In this document: positions 32,060 to 39,573 of the stretch, in pieces | How the letters are laid out: the number at the start of each line of letters is the position of its first letter | Position numbering within the stretch: position 1 is the first letter of the stretch | Origin: an uncultured Prevotellaceae bacterium | GTDB taxonomy: Bacteria; Bacteroidota; Bacteroidia; Bacteroidales; Bacteroidaceae | DNA length: 39,573 nucleotides | Direction: 5' to 3' | Assembly (NCBI GenBank): GCA_902801155.1 | Contig: CADCHG010000044.1 | Coordinates: forward strand, 1-39,573 | The notes under the pieces: model-generated | The model's input: the letters and a program-made list of their open reading frames with translations, nothing else | Told to the model about the DNA's origin: nothing | Databases searched by the model: none | Program-made: the position numbers and the translations under genes

Positions 32060-33439
32060 TTATTTTTTGTTAATTAGGAGTCTGTTCCACACCAGCATTA
32101 TGGCGGTGAGGGCGGTGAGGATGGCTGCACCGATCCATGTGAATACGTACTTCATGCAGGCATAGATGAGGAATGCGATAGGTGATGATGCGAAGTCGAG
32201 GGAGCCGGCGCTGAAGCCGTTAGGTACCTGAACGGCCTTGTCGTCGGGATGTGCTGCCGATACCGCCTGTGCGGCAGAGGTGAAGTTCTCTGACATAAGG
32301 GTGACGAAATAGAGTCCGGCTGCGATGACAACGAGTCCCACGATGAATGACTTCACCACGTTGCCGTTGGTGTAGGGGAGTACCATGACGAAGACATAGA
32401 ACATTCCGGCGAGTGATGCCAATGGCAGGAACTGGTTGCCTGGGAGTGCCACGGCGAGGATGAGCGTCACAGGGATGAGGAGAAGGGATACGATGAGGGT
32501 GGTAGGATGCCCGATGACGAGGGCAGGGGACATGCCGATATAGAACTCCTTGTCGGCACCGAACTTCTTGGCTATGAGTTCGCGTGTAGCCTCGGAGATA
32601 GGCTTGAGACCTTCGATGAAGAGCCCGGTGATACGTGGGATGAGTTCCATGACGGCACCCATCTTGATACCGAGACCGAGGGTGGCAGGGATGTTGTCGA
32701 TGAGTTCCTGAGAATCCTTGCAGGCGAGGCATCCGATGAGAACACCGATGATGACACCGAGGAAGAGAGGTTCGCCTAAGAGTCCGAACTTCTTCTTCAT
32801 GCCCTCTGCGTCGATGTTGAGCTTGTCGAAGCCCGGGATGCGGTCGAGCACCTTACCGATGCCGATGGCAATAGGAGTGAAGCCCTGACAGAAAGGCTGT
32901 GGGATGGATATGCCCTCCATGCCCGGATAGAATTTCTGGAACTTCTTGGCTGTCATGTCGGCAAGCACGAGGGTGATGATATAGCAGATGATGGCGGCGA
33001 AGAAACCCCACATGATGCTGTCGGTGAGGAAATAGATGACGGCACCGATGAATGCGAAGTGCCAGTAGTTCCACAGGTCGATGTTGACCGTGCGTGTGAA
33101 GCCGGTGAACAGCAGCAGGAGGTTGATGCCGAGGCAAACAGGGATGATGAATGCTCCGACGGTGGTGTTGTATGCCACGGATGCCGCAGCAGGCCATCCC
33201 ATGTCGAATACTTTGAGTTCGAGGTGGTAGATCTCCACTACCTGTTCGAGCGCAGGACCGAGGCTTGAGGTCAGCAGACCGGTGATGACACCGAGTCCGA
33301 CGAAGCCGACACCTACGTAGAGTCCGCTCTTTAGGGCTTTTGAGAACTTGATGCCGATGCACACGCCGAGGATGGTGAAGATGACTGGCATCATTACTGC
33401 GGCTCCAAGGCCGATGATGTAAGAGAATATTGATTCCAT
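32060..33439 (-). CDS. GatC-like permease (PTS galactitol IIC family) without PTS partners
   Basis: 459 residues with about 10-12 hydrophobic segments. Features such as IGLGAAVMMPVIFTILG, GVGFVGLGVITGLLTSSLGP, GWPAAASVAYNTTVGAFIIP, DLWNYWHFAFIGAVIY and FTPIAIGIGKVLDRIPG are typical of the EIIC-Gat family. No IIA, IIB, HPr or EI gene is visible, and Bacteroidetes generally lack sugar PTS, so it probably works as a secondary transporter rather than a phosphorylating one. The kduI neighbour suggests a keto-deoxy-uronate or related acid as substrate. The final transmembrane segments are separated by an acidic/Ala-rich loop near 390-410. Confidence 0.82.
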   Translation of the reverse strand: MESIFSYIIGLGAAVMMPVIFTILGVCIGIKFSKALKSGLYVGVGFVGLGVITGLLTSSLGPALEQVVEIYHLELKVFDMGWPAAASVAYNTTVGAFIIPVCLGINLLLLFTGFTRTVNIDLWNYWHFAFIGAVIYFLTDSIMWGFFAAIICYIITLVLADMTAKKFQKFYPGMEGISIPQPFCQGFTPIAIGIGKVLDRIPGFDKLNIDAEGMKKKFGLLGEPLFLGVIIGVLIGCLACKDSQELIDNIPATLGLGIKMGAVMELIPRITGLFIEGLKPISEATRELIAKKFGADKEFYIGMSPALVIGHPTTLIVSLLLIPVTLILAVALPGNQFLPLASLAGMFYVFVMVLPYTNGNVVKSFIVGLVVIAAGLYFVTLMSENFTSAAQAVSAAHPDDKAVQVPNGFSAGSLDFASSPIAFLIYACMKYVFTWIGAAILTALTAIMLVWNRLLINKK

Positions 33440-33448
33440 CTATTCTAT

Positions 33449-33597
33449 TTACTATTTTACTATTTACTAATTACTATTTATGTACTATATCATGCGTGTT
33501 GTGGGCATTTACTATTTAGTTTCCGTTTTCTTGAAAAATAGTACATTTACCAAATCGTAAATAAATAGTAAATAGTACATAGCTAAATAGTAAATGT
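33449..33597. repeat. AATAGTAAAT-type spacer
   Basis: ACTATTTACTATTTACTAAT and its reverse forms alternate through the spacer between the permease and DUF4861 genes. Confidence 0.55.
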
Positions 33598-33600
33598 GGT

Positions 33601-34793
33601 TTATTTGATAAGTATTGGCTTTTCCAATTCTTCCTTCCACTCTTTCAGCCATTGGAACCATGCGTCCTTGTTGCTGAAACCGAAGGACTCGATATGGGAG
33701 GTGGCGGTGAACCAATAGTGGAGGGAGTCGGTATTGGTGCCTATGACCTGAACGTATGCCTGATTAGGGAGGCGTGGCTTGCCGTCGGTGTAGTGGGAGT
33801 CGCCCTTGTAATAGAGAGGGGGGACGTAGATGCCGAGACCGACGGTGATGGTGTCATACACCTGTGGGTTGTTGCCAGCACATGCTCTGCCCCAGTCGCC
33901 TCGCAGTCCTGCCTTGTCGGTGAATTCCTCGCTGCCTTCCACTATATCGACGATGCCTGTGGATAGCTGAAGGTCGGGAACAGGTCGCGAGAACTTAACC
34001 TGTACCTCAACGTCTCGATGGCCGTAGTAAAGGATGTAGCGTGTCACGATATCCACAGGGGAACTGTCGGATTTAGGTTGCCATGCTTTGTTCGTAACAT
34101 CCACGATGGTGCGTACCGGTCCTTGGCATACTATCGTCTCGGTGGTGTTGCGCACGTTCTCGAACATAATGGCGTTCTTGCCGTCCCATCCGTGCAGGGC
34201 TCCGCATCCGTAGGTGCTGCCGGTATAGAGAACATCCTCGCCGTAGCCCTGAAGGCGTTGGAGTGGGGTGGTGTAGAACCCGGTTTCGGCAATATCCATT
34301 TTACGATGGCGGTGGCCGTAGAGGTCGATGGACTGGCGGTGGTCGCAATATATGCGGAAGCCTATCATATCGTTCTCCATCACTGCACCGTGAGGGTAGA
34401 TATAGTTGTATGGGTTGGTGTCCTTCGGGAAGGTCACGGAGTTGATTCTCTGATGTTTTGGCTCCTTCTCACTTCTGTCACGTATTCCTATGTATCCGTA
34501 TGTGCGGTTATGATAGATTTTAGGATTGCCTTCTGAGGAAAGGGTAATGGTGAACTCCTGTGTCTCGTCGGGTGCCATATCGGTGAGGAATGAGAGTTCG
34601 TCGTTGATGCCGTCATCGTTGAGGCTTGCCTGACAATGGCTGTGGTGTTCTCGCTATCAAGCCTGATGATGACAGGTACGGCAGACCGAGCCTTGTGCAT
34701 GGGATTGGTGGCTTTCAGCTTTATGGTCTTTTCTGCTGCGCAAAGGGTTGTTGCCAGCCCGAGCATAGCCAGAATTACAGTTAGTTTCTTCAT
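33601..34793 (-). pseudogene. DUF4861 family exported protein, interrupted by a frameshift
   Basis: One frame starts at ATG 34793 with signal peptide MKKLTVILAMLGLATTLCAA and runs to VIIRLDSENTTAIVRQA. The continuation, SLNDDGINDELSFLTDMAPD, is in another frame and proceeds without interruption to 33601. The join lies at about 34625-34637 and needs one extra base; no homopolymer is there. The long part has DUF4861 features (GAVMENDMIGFRIYCDHR, GYGEDVLYTGSTYGCGALHGWDG, SFGFSNKDAWFQW). DUF4861 proteins are periplasmic and recur in uronic-acid or pectin-type loci of Bacteroidetes; the molecular role is unknown. It could be a true mutation or a sequencing error. Confidence 0.8.
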
Positions 34794-34794
34794 T

Positions 34795-34862
34795 TAGGTT
34801 TGGTGTTTAGAGTTTAGGGTTTAGAGTTTGGGGTTTAGAGTTTAGAGGTTAGGGGGTAGGGT
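34795..34862. repeat. TTTAGAGTTTAGGG-type degenerate tandem repeat
   Basis: About six variants of the 7-base unit GTTTAGA/GTTTAGG lie in the spacer upstream of the DUF4861 gene. Confidence 0.65.
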
Positions 34863-34874
34863 GGAGGAGCGTTG

Positions 34875-35372
34875 TTATCGCATCATCCACGTGCCGTTAA
34901 CCCTGACCATTGGCACAACCACCTCCTCGCTTGTGTCATCACCGTAATTGAATAGAAGGAATGCGTTTGCGGAGAGGTGTGCAGTATCTTTTGGCTGTCC
35001 CTCGGCATTGGTAGGACAAGTTAGTACGCCTTTCACCTTTTTCACGGACTTGATGCCCTTATGGTCGCGTTCCTGCTGTCCGAGGAACATCTTCATGTTG
35101 GTTTCAAGTTGTTCACGATAGGTTGGCACCACATTGACGTGCATCGCGGTGCCGTCAACGAAGGCGGCGATGTCGCCGTTAAGCAACTGCTCGTAGTATG
35201 CCTTGGCAGTCTCGGCTGCAAGGTCGGCATGGTTTGCTGTGGCATCATCCTTGCAGGAGGAGAGGGAGAGGGCGAGGAAAAGAAGACCCACCCCCAGCCC
35301 CTCCCATAAAGGGAGGGGGGTAGATAGTCTGTCTCGCAGAGAAATTGCTATATTACGAAATATCTTGTGCAT
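34875..35372 (-). CDS. Small lipoprotein, DUF4878/NTF2-like fold
   Basis: 165 residues. The lipobox LSLSSC puts the lipid Cys at 40. The n-region contains TPLPLWEGLGVG (18-29), encoded by a palindromic element at 35290-35325, so the signal peptide is unusually long. The mature part (AAETAKAYYEQLLNGDIAAF, HKGIKSVKKVKGVLTCPTN, AFLLFNYGDDTSEEVVVPMV, NGTWMMR) has the helix-plus-curved-sheet pattern of DUF4878/SnoaL-like lipoproteins. The role is unknown. It is on the same strand as the uronate cluster, 81 bases upstream of the DUF4861 gene. Confidence 0.75.
   Translation of the reverse strand: MHKIFRNIAISLRDRLSTPLPLWEGLGVGLLFLALSLSSCKDDATANHADLAAETAKAYYEQLLNGDIAAFVDGTAMHVNVVPTYREQLETNMKMFLGQQERDHKGIKSVKKVKGVLTCPTNAEGQPKDTAHLSANAFLLFNYGDDTSEEVVVPMVRVNGTWMMR
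35288..35326 (-). repeat. GC-rich palindromic element within a lipoprotein signal peptide
   Basis: The core CCCCTCCCATAAAGGGAGGG is read on the minus strand as PLPLWEGLG, inside the n-region ahead of the hydrophobic core and lipobox of the 34875-35372 protein. Confidence 0.8.
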
Positions 35373-35402
35373 TTTTTATCATTTTTATGATTGCAAATAC
35401 TA

Positions 35403-35488
35403 ACTTCCCCCTCGCCCCTTGGGGAAGTCGGAGATTGAGTATCTCCGAGTATGTGTCAGAGGGTGCCCGTAGGGCTGGTGAGGGGCCG
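35403..35488. repeat. GC-rich palindromic element, long form
   Basis: CCCCCTCGCCCCTTGGGG, then a hairpin GGAGATTGAGTATCTCC, then GAGTATGTG, then GTGCCCGTAGGGCTGGTGAG and GGGCC. It lies between der and the lipoprotein gene and is the most complete copy in the window. Confidence 0.75.
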
Positions 35489-35505
35489 TTGTGGTGTGGC
35501 CCGTT

Positions 35506-36819
35506 TTACTTCTGCCTAATAAATATATTAATAGGTGTACCTGTCAGAGTCCAGTTTTCGCGAATCTTGTTCTCGAGGAATCGGCGATAGTTCTCGCGGA
35601 TATACTGAGGTAGGTTGGCATAGAACACGAAGCTTGGAATCTGGGTGTCAGGAATCTGGTTGCAGTACTTAATCTTGATGTACTTGCCCTTGACAGACTG
35701 TGGAGGGAATGCCTCGATGATAGGAAGCATGACCTCGTTGAGCTTTGAAGTACCGATCTTTGCCTTACGGTTGAGATATACCTGTTTGGCGGTCTCGAGA
35801 ACCTTGAAGATACGTTGCTTTGTTAATGCAGAGGCGAAGATGATAGGGAAGTCGGTGAATGGAGCCATGCGGTTGCGGATGGCATTCTCGAAGGTGTCGA
35901 TAACCTTCTGCGACTTCTCCTGCACCAAATCCCACTTGTTTACTACGACAACGAGTGACTTGTTGTTCTTCTGAATCAACTGGAAGATGTTCATGTCCTG
36001 TGCCTCGATACCGCGTGTGGCATCTATCATAAGGATACATACATCGGAGTTCTCGATGGCGCGGATAGAGCGCATGACGCTGTAGAACTCAAGGTCTTCA
36101 GTCACCTTGTTCTTACGACGGATACCTGCCGTATCAACGAGGTAGAAGTCGAAGCCGAACTTATCGTAGCGGGTATAGATAGAATCGCGTGTAGTACCAG
36201 CGATATCAGTCACGATGTTACGCTCCTCACCAATGAAGGCGTTGATGAGACTTGACTTTCCTGCATTAGGACGGCCTACAACGGCGAAACGCGGGATATT
36301 GGTGTCGATGTTATCAGGTGCGGTATCAGGGAGTTTCTTCAGAACCTCATCGAGAAGGTCACCTGTTCCGCTGCCTGTTGCTGCGCTTATGCAGAAAGGA
36401 TCGCCGAGACCGAGTGCATAGAACTCTGCTGCATAGTACTGCTGATTGGTGTTGTCGGTTTTGTTGCTTACGAGGATGACAGGCAGCTTTGTGCGACGAA
36501 GAATCTCTGCTACGTCAGTATCGAGGTCGGTAACGCCTGTCTGGACATCCACGAGGAAGAGTACGAGGTCGGCTTCTTCGGTTGCGATGAGAACCTGCTG
36601 TCGGATTGCATCTTCGAAGATATCGTCAGAGTTTACTACCCAACCGCCTGTATCGACGATTGAGAACTCCTTGCCGCACCATTCACACTTGCCATACTGA
36701 CGGTCACGTGTAGTGCCTGCCACATCACTTACTATAGCCTGACGACTCTGTGTCAGTCTGTTGAAAAGAGTTGACTTACCCACATTAGGGCGTCCAACTA
36801 TTGCTACGAGATTTCCCAT
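35506..36819 (-). CDS. der: Ribosome-biogenesis GTPase Der (EngA)
   Basis: 437 residues with two tandem GTPase domains: [16 protein letters not shown] and NKTD in the first; [16 protein letters not shown] and NKWD in the second. A C-terminal KH-like domain contains [20 protein letters not shown] and ends INIFIRQK. Der acts in 50S subunit assembly in the cytoplasm. It lies downstream of era with a 229-base AT-rich spacer, so it may have its own promoter. Confidence 0.97.
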   Translation of the reverse strand: MGNLVAIVGRPNVGKSTLFNRLTQSRQAIVSDVAGTTRDRQYGKCEWCGKEFSIVDTGGWVVNSDDIFEDAIRQQVLIATEEADLVLFLVDVQTGVTDLDTDVAEILRRTKLPVILVSNKTDNTNQQYYAAEFYALGLGDPFCISAATGSGTGDLLDEVLKKLPDTAPDNIDTNIPRFAVVGRPNAGKSSLINAFIGEERNIVTDIAGTTRDSIYTRYDKFGFDFYLVDTAGIRRKNKVTEDLEFYSVMRSIRAIENSDVCILMIDATRGIEAQDMNIFQLIQKNNKSLVVVVNKWDLVQEKSQKVIDTFENAIRNRMAPFTDFPIIFASALTKQRIFKVLETAKQVYLNRKAKIGTSKLNEVMLPIIEAFPPQSVKGKYIKIKYCNQIPDTQIPSFVFYANLPQYIRENYRRFLENKIRENWTLTGTPINIFIRQK

Positions 36820-36892
36820 TTTTCATTTCCCCTCCTTTAGGGGTTCAATTTTTGCTCAGTAATAAAACTGGGTTTATATTACTCTGGGGTTA

Positions 36893-37043
36893 ATACTATT
36901 AATTTACTATTTAGCTATTTACTATTGACGATTTATTTACTATTTGGAGAAATGTACTATTTTCGCAGATGTTAAATAGTAAATGTAGTTTGCGATAAGA
37001 TATAGTACATAAATAGTAAATTGTAAATTGTCAAATAGTAAAT
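36893..37043. repeat. AATAGTAAAT-type spacer between era and der
   Basis: Repeated TTTACTATTTAGC/AAATAGTAAATTG words in both orientations can fold back on themselves. No gene is seen. Confidence 0.55.
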
Positions 37044-37048
37044 GCTTT

Positions 37049-37957
37049 TTATTCCGGATTATATCCGAAGCTATCCAGTTCCTTCTGGTTGCTTCTCCAA
37101 TCCTTGTCAACCTTTACGAAGGTCTCGAGGAAGACGTGCTTGTCGAAGAATTTCTCAAGAGCCTTGCGAGCCTCGGTGTTCACTTTCTTGATTGCCACGC
37201 CCTGATGCCCGATGATGATTCCTTTCTGCGAATCCCTTTCCACATAGATCACGGCGCTGATGCGAATCTGCTTGTCGGTTTCCTTGAATGCCTCGCACCT
37301 CACCTCCACGGAGTAAGGAATCTCCTTGTCGTAGTAGAGAAGAATCTTCTCGCGGATGATTTCTGATACGAAGAAACGCGCAGGCTTGTCGGTGAGCTGA
37401 TCCTTGTCGAAGAATGCAGGCGATTCAGGCAGAAGTTCGTGGATGCGCTTGAGAAGTATATCAACGCCGAACTTGTTCTTTGCTGAGATAGGAAGAATCT
37501 CTGCTTTCGGAAGCAGACCGTGCCAACGCTCAACTATCTCGCCTAATTTCTCAGTCGGATTCTTGCCATCTTTTGCAAGTTCTGCCAATGCATCCATCTT
37601 ATTGATGAGCAGGATGACTGGTATCGACATCTTAGCCACCTTGTCGAGGAAGTCCTTGTTTTTCTCAGGATCTTCGATGACATCGGTAACATAGAGCAGT
37701 ACGTCTGCATCAGTGAGAGCCGATTCTGAGAAAGCGAGCATTGACTCCTGTAGCTTGTAGTTAGGCTTGAGCACGCCCGGGGTGTCGGAGAATACAATCT
37801 GCATATCCTCAGTGTTCACGATACCCATTATGCGGTGGCGCGTTGTCTGCGCCTTGAAGGTAGCGATACTAAGTCTTTCACCCACGAGCTGATTCATCAG
37901 AGTGGATTTCCCCACGTTTGGGTTGCCTACTATGTTTACAAATCCTGCTTTGTGCAT
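37049..37957 (-). CDS. era: GTPase Era
   Basis: 302 residues from ATG 37957 ([20 protein letters not shown]), the canonical Era start; the upstream in-frame ATG at 37984 falls inside a terminator-like stem and is rejected. The G-domain shows GNPNVGKS, DTPG and NKMD, and the C-terminal KH domain has SAVIYVERDSQKGIIIGHQGVAIKKV for 16S rRNA binding. Era functions in 30S maturation. It is 168 bases downstream of fabH, with an attenuator-like hairpin just before it. Confidence 0.96.
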   Translation of the reverse strand: MHKAGFVNIVGNPNVGKSTLMNQLVGERLSIATFKAQTTRHRIMGIVNTEDMQIVFSDTPGVLKPNYKLQESMLAFSESALTDADVLLYVTDVIEDPEKNKDFLDKVAKMSIPVILLINKMDALAELAKDGKNPTEKLGEIVERWHGLLPKAEILPISAKNKFGVDILLKRIHELLPESPAFFDKDQLTDKPARFFVSEIIREKILLYYDKEIPYSVEVRCEAFKETDKQIRISAVIYVERDSQKGIIIGHQGVAIKKVNTEARKALEKFFDKHVFLETFVKVDKDWRSNQKELDSFGYNPE

Positions 37958-37966
37958 TATTAAAAA

Positions 37967-38013
37967 GCTGAAAAACGCATCCATCAGCCTTGTTGTAAGA
38001 ATAATGGATGCGT
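37967..38013 (-). terminator. Terminator or attenuator between fabH and era
   Basis: On the minus strand ACGCATCCAT (38013-38004) pairs with ATGGATGCGT (37984-37975), followed by TTTT and a second T-run. It ends only about 10 bases before the era start codon, so it probably reduces read-through rather than fully separating the genes. Confidence 0.7.
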
Positions 38014-38125
38014 CTTGTATTTTTTTAGTGAAGAGTTAAGAGTTAAAAGTGAAGAATCTGATTTTGTATGAATTCGCTAAGAATACGAACTTGAATTCTT
38101 CACTATTCACTATTCACTTTTCGTT

Positions 38126-39127
38126 TTATTGTGGATCGTATCCCCACTTCAGGAATGAAGCTCCGTGAACGAAGCCTGCACCGAATGCTGTAAGGATGAT
38201 GTTGTCGCCCTTCTTAAGCTTCTTCTCGAAGTCCCAGAGAGCCAATGCGATACTTGCAGCACTTGTGTTACCATAGCGCTCAATGTTTATCATCACTTTG
38301 TCCATAGGAATATCGAGACGCTTTGTCACAGCCTCAATGATGCGCAGATTTGCCTCGTGAGGGATAACCCAGTTTACGTCAGCCTCAGTAAGGTTGTTGC
38401 GCTGCATTATCTCCTTCACGTCGTTTGACATGCTTGTCACAGCGTACTTATATACAGTTCTACCTTCCTGATAGATGTAGTGCATACGATGATCTACTGT
38501 ATAGTGAGATGCTGGGCAAACAGAACCACCAGCCTTCATGTGGAGGAATGGAAGTCCCTGGCCGTCTGTGCGGAGGAATGAATCCTGGAAGCCTATACCT
38601 TCCTCTGTTGTTGCCTCAATCATCACAGCGGCAGCACCATCACCGAAGAGTACGCAGGTCTGACGGTCCTGATAGTCAACCATTGATGACATCTTCTCGC
38701 TGGCAATAACCATTACTCTCTTGTAGCGGCCTGACTGTACGAAAGCACAAGCCATATCCACGGTGTAAAGGAAACCGCAGCAAGCACAGCTTACGTCGAA
38801 ACCGTGAGCGTTCTTGATGCCGAGCTTACCGATTACGATAGAGGCGTTTGAAGGGAAACGGTAGTCAGGAGTCGTTGTGGCAACGATGACGCAGTCGATA
38901 GTGTCAACGTCAACGCCTGTCTTCTGTATCAACTGCTTGGCTGCCTTTCGAGCCAGATAGCTTGAACCGAGACCTTCCTCTGTGAGGATGCGACGCTCCT
39001 TGATGCCTACACGGGTTGTAATCCACTCATCATTGGTATCAACCATACGAGACAACTCCTCGTTGTTGAGGATATAGTCAGGTACGTATCCGCCAATACC
39101 TGTGATTACAGCATTGATTTTTTCCAT
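38126..39127 (-). CDS. fabH: Beta-ketoacyl-ACP synthase III FabH
   Basis: FabH starts fatty-acid synthesis by condensing an acyl-CoA with malonyl-ACP. The 333-residue protein carries the catalytic Cys116 in GFDVSCACCGF, His in VIPHEANLRI and Asn in ERYGNTSAASI, plus WITTRVGIKERR at the CoA-binding N-terminus. It follows rpmF by 15 bases in the conserved yceD-rpmF-fabH order. It complements FabI in the same pathway elsewhere in the window. Confidence 0.97.
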   Translation of the reverse strand: MEKINAVITGIGGYVPDYILNNEELSRMVDTNDEWITTRVGIKERRILTEEGLGSSYLARKAAKQLIQKTGVDVDTIDCVIVATTTPDYRFPSNASIVIGKLGIKNAHGFDVSCACCGFLYTVDMACAFVQSGRYKRVMVIASEKMSSMVDYQDRQTCVLFGDGAAAVMIEATTEEGIGFQDSFLRTDGQGLPFLHMKAGGSVCPASHYTVDHRMHYIYQEGRTVYKYAVTSMSNDVKEIMQRNNLTEADVNWVIPHEANLRIIEAVTKRLDIPMDKVMINIERYGNTSAASIALALWDFEKKLKKGDNIILTAFGAGFVHGASFLKWGYDPQ

Positions 39128-39142
39128 TATATATTATGAAAG

Positions 39143-39334
39143 TTACTCAGCAACTTCTTCTTCCTTAACGATAGCAACCTTACCACGATACATACCGCAA
39201 GATGGGCAAACAGTGTGGTAAACATAGTATGCGCCACAGTTAGGGCAAACTGCCAATGTTGGTGCTACTGCTCCGTCATGAGTTCTACGCTTGAGTGTAC
39301 GAGTCTTTGACTGTCTTCTTTTTGGATGTGCCAT
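39143..39334 (-). CDS. rpmF: 50S ribosomal protein L32
   Basis: 63 residues beginning MAHPKRRQSKTRTLKRRTHD, with the zinc-ribbon Cys pairs CPNCG and CPSCG. Length and order before fabH are standard. Tandem AATTGTCAATTATC-type words occupy the 85-base gap to yceD. Confidence 0.97.
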   Translation of the reverse strand: MAHPKRRQSKTRTLKRRTHDGAVAPTLAVCPNCGAYYVYHTVCPSCGMYRGKVAIVKEEEVAE

Positions 39335-39419
39335 TTTGTTTTAAATAGTTTTAAAAAATTTGATGTTTTTGTTTTGATGGTTGGCAAGCCTTTAATTGTC
39401 AATTGTCAATTATCAATTT

Positions 39420-39573
39420 TCAATTGTCTTTGCCGAGTTTCAATTCGGCAAGCTTTGCCCAGCGTGGATCAGCAGCTTTACTTTCGGTCTCATCACCACT
39501 TCGGGTGGCTGACAGCTCATTGAGCTTTTCTGTCATCGCAGCATTGCATTTACCAGGTGCATGTACGTGCTTA
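39420..39573 (-). CDS. yceD: YceD/DUF177 family protein (C-terminal part only)
   Basis: The frame enters from the right edge and ends at TGA 39422-39420. The visible 50 residues include HVHAPGKCNAAMTEKLNEL and DPRWAKLAELKLG, the terminal pattern of DUF177, which usually precedes rpmF and is linked to 23S rRNA processing. The 5' part lies outside the window. Confidence 0.85.
   Translation of the reverse strand, partial: KHVHAPGKCNAAMTEKLNELSATRSGDETESKAADPRWAKLAELKLGKDN

Noticed and set aside
32220-33362. His/Arg-rich open frames inside the GatC-like permease gene
   Set aside because: They are out-of-frame shadows with low-complexity composition.
34620-34640. Programmed frameshift in the DUF4861 gene
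   Set aside because: No slippery heptamer, homopolymer or downstream pseudoknot-like structure was visible at the join.
37958-37984. Longer Era N-terminus from ATG 37984
   Set aside because: The extra nine residues are not typical of Era and would be encoded inside the terminator-like stem.

Overview
The window looks like chromosomal DNA of a Bacteroidales bacterium, most likely Prevotellaceae. Supporting signs are Bacteroidetes-type promoters (TTTG or TTG, about 20 bases, then TAnnTTTG) before several genes, the yceD-rpmF-fabH-era-der housekeeping run, BspA-like leucine-rich repeats, a TonB-dependent receptor, a fimbrillin-like lipoprotein, DUF4861 and Cthe_2159-like families, and a ResB-CcsA fusion. 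The family-level assignment is inference. No rRNA, tRNA, CRISPR array, transposase or phage gene was recognised.

Layout. 1-1.9 kb (+): ROK glucokinase (5' partial) overlapping murB. 1.9-4.7 kb (+): promoter, FMN riboswitch and a TonB-dependent receptor, which predicts flavin-controlled outer-membrane uptake. 4.7-6.2 kb (-): an AT-rich two-gene orphan unit, a divergent FtsZ/tubulin-like protein and a uracil-DNA-glycosylase-fold-like protein. 6.2-8.3 kb: a dyad-symmetric repeat cluster, a toxin-antitoxin module with an intact antitoxin and a broken YoeB-like toxin, and a hairpin-cluster element. 8.3-10.6 kb: fabI, convergent with a Rid/chorismatase-like gene. 10.7-18.9 kb (-): a likely operon of porin, imelysin lipoprotein, di-haem oxidoreductase, second porin, cytochrome c lipoprotein and CcsBA, facing a divergent hemerythrin-LuxR regulator (19.2-20.2 kb). 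20.3-23.9 kb: a BspA-like LRR surface protein between 150-bp direct repeats, then about 0.9 kb of nested repeats. 24-27.5 kb (+): VTC polyphosphate polymerase, DUF4956 membrane protein, DUF2490 barrel and a Cthe_2159-like beta-helix lipoprotein. 28-30.7 kb: Sel1 protein, fimbrillin-like lipoprotein and a small beta-barrel. 31-35.4 kb (-): a signal-peptide-bearing KduI, a GatC-like permease with no PTS partners, a frameshifted DUF4861 gene and a small lipoprotein, which suggests dehydrated-uronate handling. 35.5-39.6 kb (-): der, era, fabH, rpmF and the 3' end of yceD.

The main theme beyond single genes is a family of GC-rich palindromic repeats spread over the window. It occurs between genes and also, in frame, inside four protein genes: MurB and three signal-peptide regions. 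This resembles the Rickettsia palindromic elements that insert into proteins. Other candidates for undescribed biology are the FtsZ-like/UDG-like pair, the hemerythrin-LuxR regulator with its AATACC operator cluster, the FMN-riboswitch-controlled receptor, and the exported KduI with its GatC-like transporter.
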